A stretch of 64,000 bases of DNA from Planctomycetota bacterium (GCA_023417655.1 JAEZFD010000059.1:62001-126000); one strand, 5' to 3'. Positions 35,343-45,132 are shown, numbered from the stretch's first letter. The notes: generated from the sequence alone by a model not told the origin. Numbers and translations: made by a program.

Positions 35343-38300
35343 ATGAAATACGCACGTAAGCGCTGGCTGGCCATGGTTGCAGTATGTCTGGGTCTGGCAT
35401 CCCCAGCCCGGTCAGAGCTGGTCGTCGTCCCTGACGAAAGCCAGTTTGGCAGCGATAGTCATTTCGAATTCACGGATGACACCGGCGCAATCCGCCTGGG
35501 AGAAAGTGCCTCCGGCAGTGTGCGTCAGGCGCAGGCGGAATTTCCCCCACCGCCGACCACGGCCGCCGGAATGACACCAGCGGGTGTCTTGGGCCCGGTG
35601 CCGCCGATGTATGAGAACATGGACGTCCCTGTGGATGGGGGTGTCGGCTTCGCCAGCATGAATGCGGTGAACCAGATTTACTGGCGTTTGGGCCGAGTGA
35701 ACCTGGACCAGTACGGATACAACGGGGGCTATACGAACTTCAATGCGTTCGTGCCGCTGTTTGGATCTCCGAACGATATCCTGGGCTTTATTAATCCCCG
35801 CCTGAACGTCACCGATTATGGGATGGCCGGTGCCAACGTCGGGGGCGGTCTCCGTAAATACGATCCTGTCCGCGATCGTGTCTACGGTGCCTCTTTCTGG
35901 TGGGATTACGACGACGGTCACAGTCGCTCATTCAGCCAGATGGGCGGTAGCTTCGAATCGATCGGCAACTACTTCAGTCTGCGAGGGAACTTCACGCTCC
36001 CCGTGGGGACGAAGGAAAACAAGTTCGGGATTCAGAACGTCGCAGGCGGAACGAACTTCGTCGGCAGCAACATCTCGATCCTGCAGTCGTTCCAACGCGA
36101 AGTCGCGATGGAGCAGTATGACATCGAAGCCGCGATCCCGATGCCGGTGATCGGCCGGGCCGGATTCGACCTCGGCCTCGGGGCATATGTTCTCAACAAT
36201 CCTGAATCCGGTTCTGCGACCGGGGCCAGCGTCCGAACGCAGGCCCAGATGAATGAGAACTTCTGGATCAACGGGATTTACACCTATGACCATATCTTCC
36301 AGTCGAACTTCTCGCTGAACTTCGAAGTTACGATGCCGAATGGCCGCGCCGCCCGATGGTTCCGCCGTGCTCCGGTGCAGTCTTACATGACTCAGTCGGT
36401 GCAACGTCGCTACCGGGTCCCGGTACAGAAAACGACTGGCACCCAGACGGTGCTGGCAACCAAAAATGGTGTCGTGATCAACGTCGCGTTCATCGATCCG
36501 AACGCGAACATCGATCCTTCTTCGTTTGACTCGGTCTTCGACTTCGACAATGCCGCGAACAAGGCTGATTACCAGCTCATCTATGTGTTGAGCCGCACAG
36601 ATGACACGGACATCAACCTGAACACCGGCATCAGTCTGGTGGATAACCAGATCCTCGTCGGACAGGGACTCGATCGTTCCATTTCGACCGATCAGGGACC
36701 TGTGGCCCTGCCTTCGAGCAGCGGACCAGCACCGATCCTGAGCAACAGTGGAGCTGTTGATCCATTCGCGCCAGTCATCACACTGGCGAACAACAACGAG
36801 GTTGTCGGATTCCGAATCGACGGTGGGAACACCGCAGACGGGATCTCAGGGAACGCCATTCAGTCGTTCAACATTCACGACAACGTCATTGAGAACGTGA
36901 TCAACGGTATCAATATCACCACGAACACGGACTCTGGAAGCTCATACGGCATCATTCAGAACAACACGATCGATGGAAATACCAACATCGATAACTTCTA
37001 TCCGTCGCTGTCGGGGATCAGTGTCGTCCATGCCGGAACCGGAACTCTTGATCTGCTGATCTCGGGGAATACCGTCCGCAATATTGACGAGGATGCCAAC
37101 CAGAACGGCACGCTGAATGATGAAACGACTGCTGGAGTCGACCAGGACTTCGATGGCGTCATTGATGCTGATGAAGACCTGAACGGCAACGGACTTCGAG
37201 ATGGCATCGGGATCCGTGTGGTCGCCGAACAGGGTCGCATCAATGCGAACTTCCCACGGACCGACGGCAGCCTGACAGGCATCCTGAACAATACAGTGCT
37301 GTCGAGTGCTAACGGGATCGAAGCCATCGTTCGGCCAGGACCGGGCCTGAGTGCCTCGATGGATCTGGCAATGAACGGCAATACCGTCTCGAACCTGACA
37401 GCACCTGTTGCTGACGGTGGAGCGGCCTTCCGAATCACCTCTGACAATACTGATGGCGTCAGTGCTGTGATGAACCTGTACTCCTTCCACAATAACACCA
37501 CGTCAGCCAACGCCGGACATGGTCTGGTTCTGGAAACGATCGCTAACGGAAATCTGAACTTCCTCGGCACTCCAACCTTTCTGAACAACACACTGACAGG
37601 TAACGCCGGAACCGGGTTGCTGTTCAATATTGTGGATTCTCAGATCGAGATCGACAGCCTGAGCGGGCTGAATATCACCGGCAACAGCGGAGACGGTCTG
37701 GCCATCAACGTCAGCGGTCCGACTGGAGAGCTGACTGTCCTGAATCCAATCACTGGTGCCATCATCACTGGCAACAGCGGTAACGGTCTGGTGGTCTCTG
37801 CCGACAACGGTGCCGTCGTCAATATGTTCTTCGGCTATCAGTCCGGAGGCATCACCAGCGGCAACAACTTCTCCAACAACGGAACCGCGACAAATCCTGA
37901 GAACGGAAACGGCCTGGTCCTGCGTGCGACCAACAACGGGACGATTAACACCGCTCTGGTGGGGAATACTTTTAATAACAACGCCGGCAACGGGGTGCTG
38001 CTTGATACCCAGACTGGTGGTTCAATCGACATGACAGGACGAGCCTTCACCCAGACCGACGGCTCGATCTGGGCATCGAACGGGGTTGTGGGAAGCGTTT
38101 CAGGAGCCACGCGGTCCCAGACCTTCAACGGCAACGGACTCAACGGCATGTCAATCCTGGCCAGCAATGGCGGGAATGTGTTCATCCCCTTCATGAACGG
38201 CAACTCCTTCAACGACAACGTCGGAGCTGGCCTGCAAATCGGCAGCCTTCCCGGTCTGATTGATCCGGTGGATTCGACAGTCGCAATTGACTCGGCTGTC

Positions 38301-40838
38301 GACAACCTGTTCAACCGGACGACCTCCGGAACAAGCGGTATCCTGTTCAACACTCACAACGTTGACATCACTCTGACAAACCTGCTCCGCAATCAGTTCA
38401 TCGGCGGCAATGCTAACACGGCCTTCGGGATCGGGGGAGTTGTCAATGGCGGTGGTCTGAACATGGCACTGGTGACCCCGAACAATGCTGACCGGAACGT
38501 GTTCTCGAACAACGTCGGTGCTCACGTCGGGATCATCTTCCAGGGTGACGCGAACAGCACTGTCAACATCACCAACGGCGTCTTCACAGGTGCCCTGGCC
38601 GATGCGGACACGGCAGACAACTTTAACGGGGATGGTGTTGCTCTGATTGGACAGGATACTTCGGTACTGACAGGGAGCATTCGAAACAGCTTGTTCACTA
38701 GCAACTCTGGTGACGGTATTAAGATCCACCTGGGTGGGGCAAATTCCAATCCGGCTCTGACTAACTTTGCCCGGCTGGATAACTTTATCATCGACAGCAA
38801 CGTTGTCGGGACAACTACTGCAGGTGAGGGCAACGGGTTGAACGGGATCTTCATCTCGCGAGACATCCGAGGTGTCATCAATAACCTGACCGTCTCCCGC
38901 AACAACGTCCAAGGGAACGCCGGGGCTGCGGACGGATCCGCAGGAGCTGGTCTTGCGGTCACGACTGCAAACGCCGACGCGTCCGACGTGGGCTATGATA
39001 CCTTCTACGCTTGGGGGAACATCTTCTCCAACAACCGTAATGGGATTGAGCTCAAAGTCATGGCTGACGCTGACATGGTCGCCAACCTGGGCTTCTCTGC
39101 AGGAACGCCAGCAATCAATGCCACAGTGCAACAGCGAAATTACATCGAGAATAACGCGATGAACGGGATTCTCGCGTGGGAACGAGCAAATACGACCTCG
39201 GATTCGCGATCCATCAGCGGCCAGTGGACGAACAATGTCATTCGCTACAACGGGGATGACGGAATCGATTTCCGGACCAATGCAGGAGATCCTATTCGAG
39301 GTCTGAATGGGGGACTGATTATCGGGGCCGGAGCTCTCGATGGCACCTTGTACGGGTCAAATGCAGTCAATACCAACATCATCGCCTACAACGGTCGTGA
39401 CGGGATCGACATCACTGGCGGAGGCTTGTACACGATTGCCCATAATACAATCGCTTACAACGGACAGGACACAGCATTTAACTATCTGGCAATGGCCGGG
39501 ATCAATATTTCAGGGAGCCTCTTTGAGACAGGTGGTCAGCCATCAAGCTCCGGACCTCTGTCGACGGTCACGTCCATCTACCAGAATGTGACTGCCTACA
39601 ACAATAATATCATGAGCAACAATGGTGACGGAGTTCAGTGGATCGCAGAGCCAAGCTTTGATTCCAACTCCTACACTACGGATTCTCGTCTTGTCCTCGA
39701 GATGAATGCTATTAACAACAATAATGGCCGCGGGATTGATATGCTGATTCGGCCGACACTGGACACTGATACTACCGATTCCGATAACACAGACCCGGAT
39801 GTGGGACGGATCACAGGAATTATTGGGGTTCCGCCATCACGAAACTTTGGGAATATTGGCTACGTTCGCGGAGAAGTCGTGATTCGGCAGAACCAGGTGA
39901 CAGGGAATCAGCAGGAAGGTGTTTACTTGGTGGCGACGAACTCCGGCAACCAAAGTGCGGCTGTCATTAGCAGTACAATTCTTGAACAAACCGGTGCGAC
40001 CAATGCAAGTTATATGCTCTACCTGGATGTAGTCGGCAACCAGATTAACGGAAATGGGAATGCCGTGACCGAGTTCCCTGCGACGGGATTAGTTCTTCGA
40101 ATCGGAACAACTCAAGGGGTGAACTACTTCACTGGCACAGGAATCGAGTTTGCGAGCGGAGGCTACTCCGGCGTCGTGGCAAATGTCCTGGACAACACCT
40201 TCTCGGGTAATCAGGGCGATGATTTCTATGTCCACTCATTCACATCAACTGTCGATCCAGCGGTTACGACCGGAACATGGTCAACAACACAGTACGGAAT
40301 CACTTCCTACACGCCAGATCCACTGGCAAGACTGGACTTGTTCTTTGGTGGAAACGTGATGGATTCAATGACGGCTAATAACTTCAACACAAGCTCGAAC
40401 GTGACGCCAGACAATCAGGTTGGAGCATTCTACGACAATGCGGATCCATTCAAGTCCCGACTTGGGACAACGGGCGCACCTACTCCTACTGGTCCGTTCA
40501 CCAGCACGAGCCGTCGTAGAAATGCAACCCGTTTGGCATCGGACTGGCCAACAGATCCGATGGATCCGACGACGGGGACCTTGCCTCCAAACTTCCCAGA
40601 CAACGGTTATGCCTGGCGATATGATGGAATGGGTGACAGCACGTTCCGCGTACAGTACACGAGTGCAAACACCATCGGCGGCAGTGTCATTGCTGCTCCA
40701 GCAGTCCTGTTCAACCTCGATAATCCTCAGTTTGCGAACAACCCGAATCATGTGGATGCAAACGGGGAAGCGAGCGGGTGGGGCTTCACCGGAGTCAACC
40801 TCTTCGGAGAACTGCCGTTCGGATGGGGAACGTTCTAA
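35343..40838 (+). CDS. Giant surface protein: inverse-autotransporter-like barrel with beta-helix passenger
   Basis: 1831 residues from the ATG at 35343, chosen because GGAG lies seven bases upstream and it begins the signal peptide (MKYARKRWLAMVAVCLGLAS, cleavage near ARSE); an ATG at 35328 is the alternative. Residues about 85-335 resemble the inverse autotransporter beta domain: FVPLFGSPNDILGF, GMAGANVGGGLRKYD, GASFWWDYDDGHSRSF and FESIGNYFSLRGNFTLPVG. From about 480 to 1740 there are many Asn/Gly-rich turns (NNAGNGVLL, NTLTGNAGTGLLF, GNSGDGLAI) typical of right-handed parallel beta-helix (PbH1) repeats. A calcium-loop-like insert lies at 37086-37206. The conserved-looking end is GFTGVNLFGELPFGWGTF. 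I infer an outer-membrane barrel displaying a long beta-helix. Followed by a terminator. Confidence 0.85.
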   Translation: MKYARKRWLAMVAVCLGLASPARSELVVVPDESQFGSDSHFEFTDDTGAIRLGESASGSVRQAQAEFPPPPTTAAGMTPAGVLGPVPPMYENMDVPVDGGVGFASMNAVNQIYWRLGRVNLDQYGYNGGYTNFNAFVPLFGSPNDILGFINPRLNVTDYGMAGANVGGGLRKYDPVRDRVYGASFWWDYDDGHSRSFSQMGGSFESIGNYFSLRGNFTLPVGTKENKFGIQNVAGGTNFVGSNISILQSFQREVAMEQYDIEAAIPMPVIGRAGFDLGLGAYVLNNPESGSATGASVRTQAQMNENFWINGIYTYDHIFQSNFSLNFEVTMPNGRAARWFRRAPVQSYMTQSVQRRYRVPVQKTTGTQTVLATKNGVVINVAFIDPNANIDPSSFDSVFDFDNAANKADYQLIYVLSRTDDTDINLNTGISLVDNQILVGQGLDRSISTDQGPVALPSSSGPAPILSNSGAVDPFAPVITLANNNEVVGFRIDGGNTADGISGNAIQSFNIHDNVIENVINGINITTNTDSGSSYGIIQNNTIDGNTNIDNFYPSLSGISVVHAGTGTLDLLISGNTVRNIDEDANQNGTLNDETTAGVDQDFDGVIDADEDLNGNGLRDGIGIRVVAEQGRINANFPRTDGSLTGILNNTVLSSANGIEAIVRPGPGLSASMDLAMNGNTVSNLTAPVADGGAAFRITSDNTDGVSAVMNLYSFHNNTTSANAGHGLVLETIANGNLNFLGTPTFLNNTLTGNAGTGLLFNIVDSQIEIDSLSGLNITGNSGDGLAINVSGPTGELTVLNPITGAIITGNSGNGLVVSADNGAVVNMFFGYQSGGITSGNNFSNNGTATNPENGNGLVLRATNNGTINTALVGNTFNNNAGNGVLLDTQTGGSIDMTGRAFTQTDGSIWASNGVVGSVSGATRSQTFNGNGLNGMSILASNGGNVFIPFMNGNSFNDNVGAGLQIGSLPGLIDPVDSTVAIDSAVDNLFNRTTSGTSGILFNTHNVDITLTNLLRNQFIGGNANTAFGIGGVVNGGGLNMALVTPNNADRNVFSNNVGAHVGIIFQGDANSTVNITNGVFTGALADADTADNFNGDGVALIGQDTSVLTGSIRNSLFTSNSGDGIKIHLGGANSNPALTNFARLDNFIIDSNVVGTTTAGEGNGLNGIFISRDIRGVINNLTVSRNNVQGNAGAADGSAGAGLAVTTANADASDVGYDTFYAWGNIFSNNRNGIELKVMADADMVANLGFSAGTPAINATVQQRNYIENNAMNGILAWERANTTSDSRSISGQWTNNVIRYNGDDGIDFRTNAGDPIRGLNGGLIIGAGALDGTLYGSNAVNTNIIAYNGRDGIDITGGGLYTIAHNTIAYNGQDTAFNYLAMAGINISGSLFETGGQPSSSGPLSTVTSIYQNVTAYNNNIMSNNGDGVQWIAEPSFDSNSYTTDSRLVLEMNAINNNNGRGIDMLIRPTLDTDTTDSDNTDPDVGRITGIIGVPPSRNFGNIGYVRGEVVIRQNQVTGNQQEGVYLVATNSGNQSAAVISSTILEQTGATNASYMLYLDVVGNQINGNGNAVTEFPATGLVLRIGTTQGVNYFTGTGIEFASGGYSGVVANVLDNTFSGNQGDDFYVHSFTSTVDPAVTTGTWSTTQYGITSYTPDPLARLDLFFGGNVMDSMTANNFNTSSNVTPDNQVGAFYDNADPFKSRLGTTGAPTPTGPFTSTSRRRNATRLASDWPTDPMDPTTGTLPPNFPDNGYAWRYDGMGDSTFRVQYTSANTIGGSVIAAPAVLFNLDNPQFANNPNHVDANGEASGWGFTGVNLFGELPFGWGTF

Positions 40839-40863
40839 GTTGAAAATGACTTGAAAAAGGGGG

Positions 40864-40894
40864 AAAGCCGGGAGCATCTGCTTCCGGCTTTTTC
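40864..40894 (+). terminator. Rho-independent terminator of the giant surface protein gene
   Basis: AAAGCCGG...CCGGCTTT stem with inner AGCA/TGCT pairing, followed by a T-run. It starts 25 bases after the stop codon. Confidence 0.9.
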
Positions 40895-41040
40895 TTTGGT
40901 ATCGGCGTCATGTCATTGCTAATGGCAGGGAGGAGGGGAGCAGGGGAGAGAAGACGAATCGCGGCTGAAGAGGTATGATTCTGTATTGTCTCGGGGTGTT
41001 GCCTCGGGCTTTCCTGAGAGATCAGCCAGATCCCGCGAAC

Positions 41041-42249
41041 ATGACGAAGCGACATTACCTTCTGTTCATCACCAGTTTTCTCGTCTGCGGCATCCTGCTG
41101 GCTGCGGTGCTGCTTCCCCCTGCGGTTCCCCAGGCCGGGAGTGATTTGATTGTCCGCGAGCCGGCCGAGCGTCCCGAAGGAATGGTTTGGGTCCCGGGAG
41201 GCATCTTCCGCATGGGAACCGAAACGCCATTGCTGGAGACTGATCCGAATCCTGACCGGATCAAACAGGACGAATTCCCTCCTCATGACGTCGAACTCGA
41301 CGGATTCTGGATGGATGAGACCCCGGTCACAAATCGCCAGTTTGCGAAATTCGTGGAGCAGACCGGGTACAAAACCTTCGCCGAACGCGAGCTGACCAAG
41401 CAGGACTTCGAACTGCGCGGTGTCGATGTTTCGCATTTCAAGCAGAATGTGATTCCGCCGGGCTCAATGTGCTTCAACAATGCGTTTGACCGGTCGCATC
41501 TCGCCAAATCGATCCCCGGTTGGGAGCATCAGGTCTGGAAGATCGTGGATGGAGCCGACTGGCGTCACCCGGACGGACCAGAGTCGACGATCGAAGACCG
41601 CATGGATCACCCGGTCGTTCATGTCGCCTGGGAAGATGCCGAAGCCTATCTCCGCTGGGCGGGCAAGCGGCTGCCGACCGAAGCCGAGTTTGAATATGCC
41701 TCGCGGTCTGGTGGGAAGAACCTGAAGTATCCCTGGGGAGATGAACTGACGCCCGGCAATCGCTATCTGGCGAACTTCTGGCAGGGGGAGTTTCCGACGG
41801 AACGCCTGAATGAAGACGGTTACCTCACGACCTCTCCGGTAAAAGCGTTCCCGCCCAATGAATTAGGTCTCTATGACCTTGCCGGGAACGTCTGGGAATG
41901 GTGCTCGGATCTGTATGCCGCCGACTATTATCAGCACTCTCCCCGCCGCAATCCGAAGGGGCCGCAAGTCAGTTTCGACCCCTTGAATCCCGGGGCAGTT
42001 TCGCGAGTGCAGCGTGGAGGCTCATTTCTCTGCAATTTCAATAACTGTACCGGGTACCGAACTCAGGCGCGGGGACGAGGAGATGTGGCTTCCAGCAGTT
42101 ACCACAACGGGTTTCGCGGTGTGGTCGATGCCAGCATGCTGACCACGTTCCGGGAACGCCAGTCGAAGATTCTGGCTGCCGAACAAAATGACTCGCTACG
42201 CCAGAAGACCACTGCCGCAGTTGTTGCTCCAGTCATCCCTGAGCGTTGA
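41041..42249 (+). CDS. Formylglycine-generating enzyme (SUMF1/FGE) family protein with both active-site cysteines
   Basis: 402 residues from the ATG at 41041; the open frame reaches 40975 but the extra residues are not supported. An N-terminal hydrophobic segment (about 7-30) is a signal peptide or anchor. The FGE-sulfatase fold follows: GMVWVPGGIFRMGTE, DETPVTNRQFAKFV, RLPTEAEFEYASR, GLYDLAGNVWEWCSD. The catalytic pair is kept: RGGSFLCNFNNCTGYR with C331 and C336, matching the spacing of human FGE Cys336/Cys341. Many bacterial relatives lose these cysteines, so this one may really activate sulfatases by converting Cys to formylglycine. No sulfatase gene is in this window. Confidence 0.88.
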   Translation: MTKRHYLLFITSFLVCGILLAAVLLPPAVPQAGSDLIVREPAERPEGMVWVPGGIFRMGTETPLLETDPNPDRIKQDEFPPHDVELDGFWMDETPVTNRQFAKFVEQTGYKTFAERELTKQDFELRGVDVSHFKQNVIPPGSMCFNNAFDRSHLAKSIPGWEHQVWKIVDGADWRHPDGPESTIEDRMDHPVVHVAWEDAEAYLRWAGKRLPTEAEFEYASRSGGKNLKYPWGDELTPGNRYLANFWQGEFPTERLNEDGYLTTSPVKAFPPNELGLYDLAGNVWEWCSDLYAADYYQHSPRRNPKGPQVSFDPLNPGAVSRVQRGGSFLCNFNNCTGYRTQARGRGDVASSSYHNGFRGVVDASMLTTFRERQSKILAAEQNDSLRQKTTAAVVAPVIPER

Positions 42250-42573
42250 CCGCAGGCAGCGGAATCCGGCACTTGGATTTGACGCAGACTTCCGGTTAAC
42301 GCTAACGTGCTCACTTGTGTGAGGTTTCGATTCTGATTCGCCCTGTCCTGAAGAGTTGGCAGGGATTGTGTCGACTGGCCCGCGCGTGTTTTGTTGCTGG
42401 CTGGAAGAATTTGACCTCGCCCGTCGGAACCGAACTCGGTCGACTTCGCTCGTGCAGGGTGTCTCGGGTCAATTGATCCGCGGGGCGATGCTGCCGCGAA
42501 TGTCGTCTGCAGGCGGAAATTCTAAGAACAGGACCCCATTGAATGTGGCGGCCAGGTTGCCGCAGGATTGAGA
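42250..42573. other. Intergenic region without a recognised gene
   Basis: About 325 bp after the FGE-like gene. A 71-codon open frame (42356-42571) ends near the next start but has a random-looking Arg/Ser-rich translation. No terminator or RNA gene was recognised. Confidence 0.4.
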
Positions 42574-42846
42574 ATGGCCAGGGGAAAAAGCACGAAACCT
42601 GCCCCCGGACTTCGCGTCAAAGTGATTGACGGCGTGACCATGCCTGAGTTTCCGGACCTGTCGATCGCAGGCTGGACAGGGACGGTGATGGAGACGACGG
42701 GTTCCGGTGCGAAGCTGAAAGTCGTCCTCGAATGGGACGAAGCAACGCAGGCCTCTCTACCTGCCGATTATCAGGCGCATTGTGAATCACAAGGGCTGAT
42801 GGCCGCGATGGCTTGCCTTCCCGCCAATCAGCTGGAAATCGTTTGA
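42574..42846 (+). CDS. Small SH3-like protein conserved in planctomycetes, unknown function
   Basis: 90 residues from the ATG at 42574, with AGGA about eight bases upstream. The sequence PGLRVKVIDGVTMPEFPDLSI, then GWTGTVMETTGSG and KLKVVLEWDEAT, suggests a five-stranded SH3-like barrel. It ends with HCESQGLMAAMACLPANQLEI. The motif chain PEFPD...GGWTG or AGWTG...EWDEAT is one I associate with small planctomycete hypothetical proteins. No function is known. No signal peptide, so it is probably cytoplasmic. It is not tightly linked to either neighbour. Confidence 0.72.
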   Translation: MARGKSTKPAPGLRVKVIDGVTMPEFPDLSIAGWTGTVMETTGSGAKLKVVLEWDEATQASLPADYQAHCESQGLMAAMACLPANQLEIV

Positions 42847-43278
42847 ACTGCTGTTCAACGTCCCCGTCGACGTCCCGGTGACTGTGTCAGTTGCTGTGCC
42901 AGTGGTTGTGCCAATTACTGATCGCCAGGTTACCGGTTTGTCAAATCGATCGTCGTTCGAGCTGATTCCGGAATTCCGCGCCGCTTCCTTGAGGCCAAAT
43001 GCCTCCTTCAATTTGGCCGATTGAGTCGCTTGAGATTGATTTAACCGGAATCCAGGACCCTCGTCAGTTCGCCTGACACCGATGGGTCCCCGGCAGGGTA
43101 TTTCCAGACAGAATCTCCGGTGTTGTTCTTCAGTAATTTTGAAGACGCTCTCACATGGACCGCCGCTTCTGCGTAGACTCAGGACAGAGTGCGCGTCGCC
43201 TTGGGGGGCTCCGTGTGATTTTCTCTGGCGGTCATCATGCAGTTGTTCCGGTCAGACCACGATCAAGAAGTGCGTTCT
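42847..43278. other. Intergenic region with a degenerate GTG/GTC-rich repeat and a hairpin
   Basis: About 430 bp. 42862-42915 is a degenerate run of GT(G/C)CC(A/G)GTG-like steps. GGCCAAAT (42993-43000) and ATTTGGCC (43011-43018) form a perfect eight-base stem with a ten-base loop and no T-run. No gene recognised. Confidence 0.45.
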
Positions 43279-44970
43279 ATGCGATTCTCTTTTCGTCTCA
43301 TTGCAGGTTTGGCGATTCTTATCAGTCAGCTTGTCGCGAGTGACCGCTCCGTCTCTGCGCAGGATGATCTGCCAGAACAAGTGATTCAGCCGATTGGAGT
43401 GGTCAGCATTTCCAGCGTCGATCGGGTGCTGAAAGAGTTCGGGCAGGTCTTCGAACTCTCTGGTCGGCCGGACATGATTGAGGTGATGCATTCCACGCTG
43501 GCGGGTGGGCAGTTTCTCGATTTGCAGGGAATCGACCGTGACCGCCCGCTGGGGATGATGGTCTTCATTGGAACTGACTTGCCTCCGCGGCCTGTCTTCG
43601 TGACCTATATCCCTGTTTCGGACGAAGCGAAGCTCGTGGAACTGACCAAAAAGTCCGGTCAACCTGTGACACTCAAAAGGGAAGGGGTCTATCAGATCGG
43701 GACCTCAGAAAAGAATTCCCCTGAACTTCATTTTCGTGACGGATATGCCTTCACGGCTTCACCGGGAGGCAATGAGTTCTTGAAGCACGGCCGAATTCCA
43801 CATCCCGAGGAATCTGCTGCCCGACTGGTCGCCCGGTATGACGTTGCCGCATCGGTCAATTTGCGTGGCATTCCCCCTTTGATGAAGCAAGTCTTCGCCA
43901 CGTTCTTTACCCAGCAGTCTGCGGCTCAGATGCAGCAGCGCGACCATGAGTCAGACGCCTCCTATCAGTTGCGTCGGGCCAATGGGCTGAGTGCATTGCA
44001 GTGGGTGGAGCAGCTGATCCGCGACGGACAGGAACTGACCATCGGGCTCGACTCGTCGACAGACGGGAAACGGGCTGTCCTCGAAGTCTCAGTCGATGCG
44101 GAAGAGAACACAACATTCGCCAAATGCCTGACCGGAATCGCCGGGGCGCCTTCAATCTTTACTCCGCTGCTGCAGGAGAGACATCCCTTCCAGTTGTCGA
44201 TGTCATGGAACGCCGATCCCCGAGAAAAGACCGCGCTGCTCGGTTATCTGGAGTCGATGAAGCTGGCACTGCGTTCACGAATTCCGGAGAGCGGACAGGC
44301 CTCGATCGACCAACTTGTCGAGACACTCCAGGCAACGGTCAATGCCGGGCATATCGACGCGATCTTCCAGTTCATTCCCTATCAGCAGAAAGAATTTGTT
44401 CTGCTTGCCGGGGTGAAAGTGCTGGGGACCGAATCACTGGATGACGCTCTGCATAACGTTTCTCGCGAGCTCTCTGCCGCAAGTTCTGATATTCAGATTG
44501 ATCTCGACATGCACGAGTATGAAGGTGTGAAGCTGAGTCGGTTGCGAGGGATTCGTTCCAATCCGGAGATTCAGCGGACCTATGGGGGACCGCCGGATTT
44601 GTACTACGGCGTCGGAGATCAGGTCTTCTGGCTGGCTCTCGGTGGGGCAGGGGTCATCCCGGAGATTGACAAGGCGATCGATGTTCTCGCGGATCCCGTT
44701 TCACGCGACCTTGTTTCATCTACCGCTCCATTCGAGTTGATGTTTCGGGCTGTCCCATGGCTGGGATTGCCTCAGTCGGAACGGGGAGGGAAGCGTGCCG
44801 CAGAGCGGCGTGAACTCGTTCAGAGTGCTATGAAATCGGATTCCGATGCGTTGCGTGTGGAAGTTCGTCCTTCAGAATCGGGAGTACGGCTGACCCTGCG
44901 TTTCGATGAAGGCTTTGTCCGCCTGCTAGGGCTGACGCTGGCACAGATGTACGATCGCACCCAGCTGTAA
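43279..44970 (+). CDS. Secreted protein of unknown function (563 residues)
   Basis: The ATG at 43279 opens on a signal peptide (MRFSFRLIAGLAILISQLVA, cleavage near SVSAQD); the frame is open from 43237. The mature protein has no repeat and no family I can name. Recurring features are alternating beta strands with helices (VVSISSVDRVLKEFGQVFEL, LTIGLDSSTDGKRAVLEVSVD) and a late GDQVFWLALGGAGVIPEIDKAI. This layout of paired alpha/beta halves is like planctomycete exported proteins annotated only as hypothetical. No catalytic motif stands out. It stands alone, so context gives no hint. Confidence 0.78.
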   Translation: MRFSFRLIAGLAILISQLVASDRSVSAQDDLPEQVIQPIGVVSISSVDRVLKEFGQVFELSGRPDMIEVMHSTLAGGQFLDLQGIDRDRPLGMMVFIGTDLPPRPVFVTYIPVSDEAKLVELTKKSGQPVTLKREGVYQIGTSEKNSPELHFRDGYAFTASPGGNEFLKHGRIPHPEESAARLVARYDVAASVNLRGIPPLMKQVFATFFTQQSAAQMQQRDHESDASYQLRRANGLSALQWVEQLIRDGQELTIGLDSSTDGKRAVLEVSVDAEENTTFAKCLTGIAGAPSIFTPLLQERHPFQLSMSWNADPREKTALLGYLESMKLALRSRIPESGQASIDQLVETLQATVNAGHIDAIFQFIPYQQKEFVLLAGVKVLGTESLDDALHNVSRELSAASSDIQIDLDMHEYEGVKLSRLRGIRSNPEIQRTYGGPPDLYYGVGDQVFWLALGGAGVIPEIDKAIDVLADPVSRDLVSSTAPFELMFRAVPWLGLPQSERGGKRAAERRELVQSAMKSDSDALRVEVRPSESGVRLTLRFDEGFVRLLGLTLAQMYDRTQL

Positions 44971-45097
44971 GGCATTCGCCCTAAGAAGGCGCCCGTTGAC
45001 CAGTGGCGAGACTACTGACAAGGGGAGCACGTCCCGATCGCGCCGTACGGTCCCACATGCGATTTCGCCTGCTCAGACTGCGATGTCGAAACGAGAA

Positions 45098-45132
45098 AAG
45101 CCGTCAATGTTCGAAGTGAACATCGACGGCTT
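45098..45132 (-). terminator. Rho-independent terminator of the pilin-like gene
   Basis: Fifteen-base arms (45098-45112 and 45118-45132, one mismatch, loop of 5). On the minus strand they are followed by TTCTCGTTTC. It lies 100 bases after the pilin-like stop codon. Confidence 0.75.

Noticed and set aside
38151..39131. 326-codon antisense open frame within the giant gene
   Set aside because: It mirrors the biased Asn/Gly codons of the sense gene; no start signal or family match.
42356..42571. 71-codon open frame just before the small SH3-like gene
   Set aside because: Random-looking translation and weak start.
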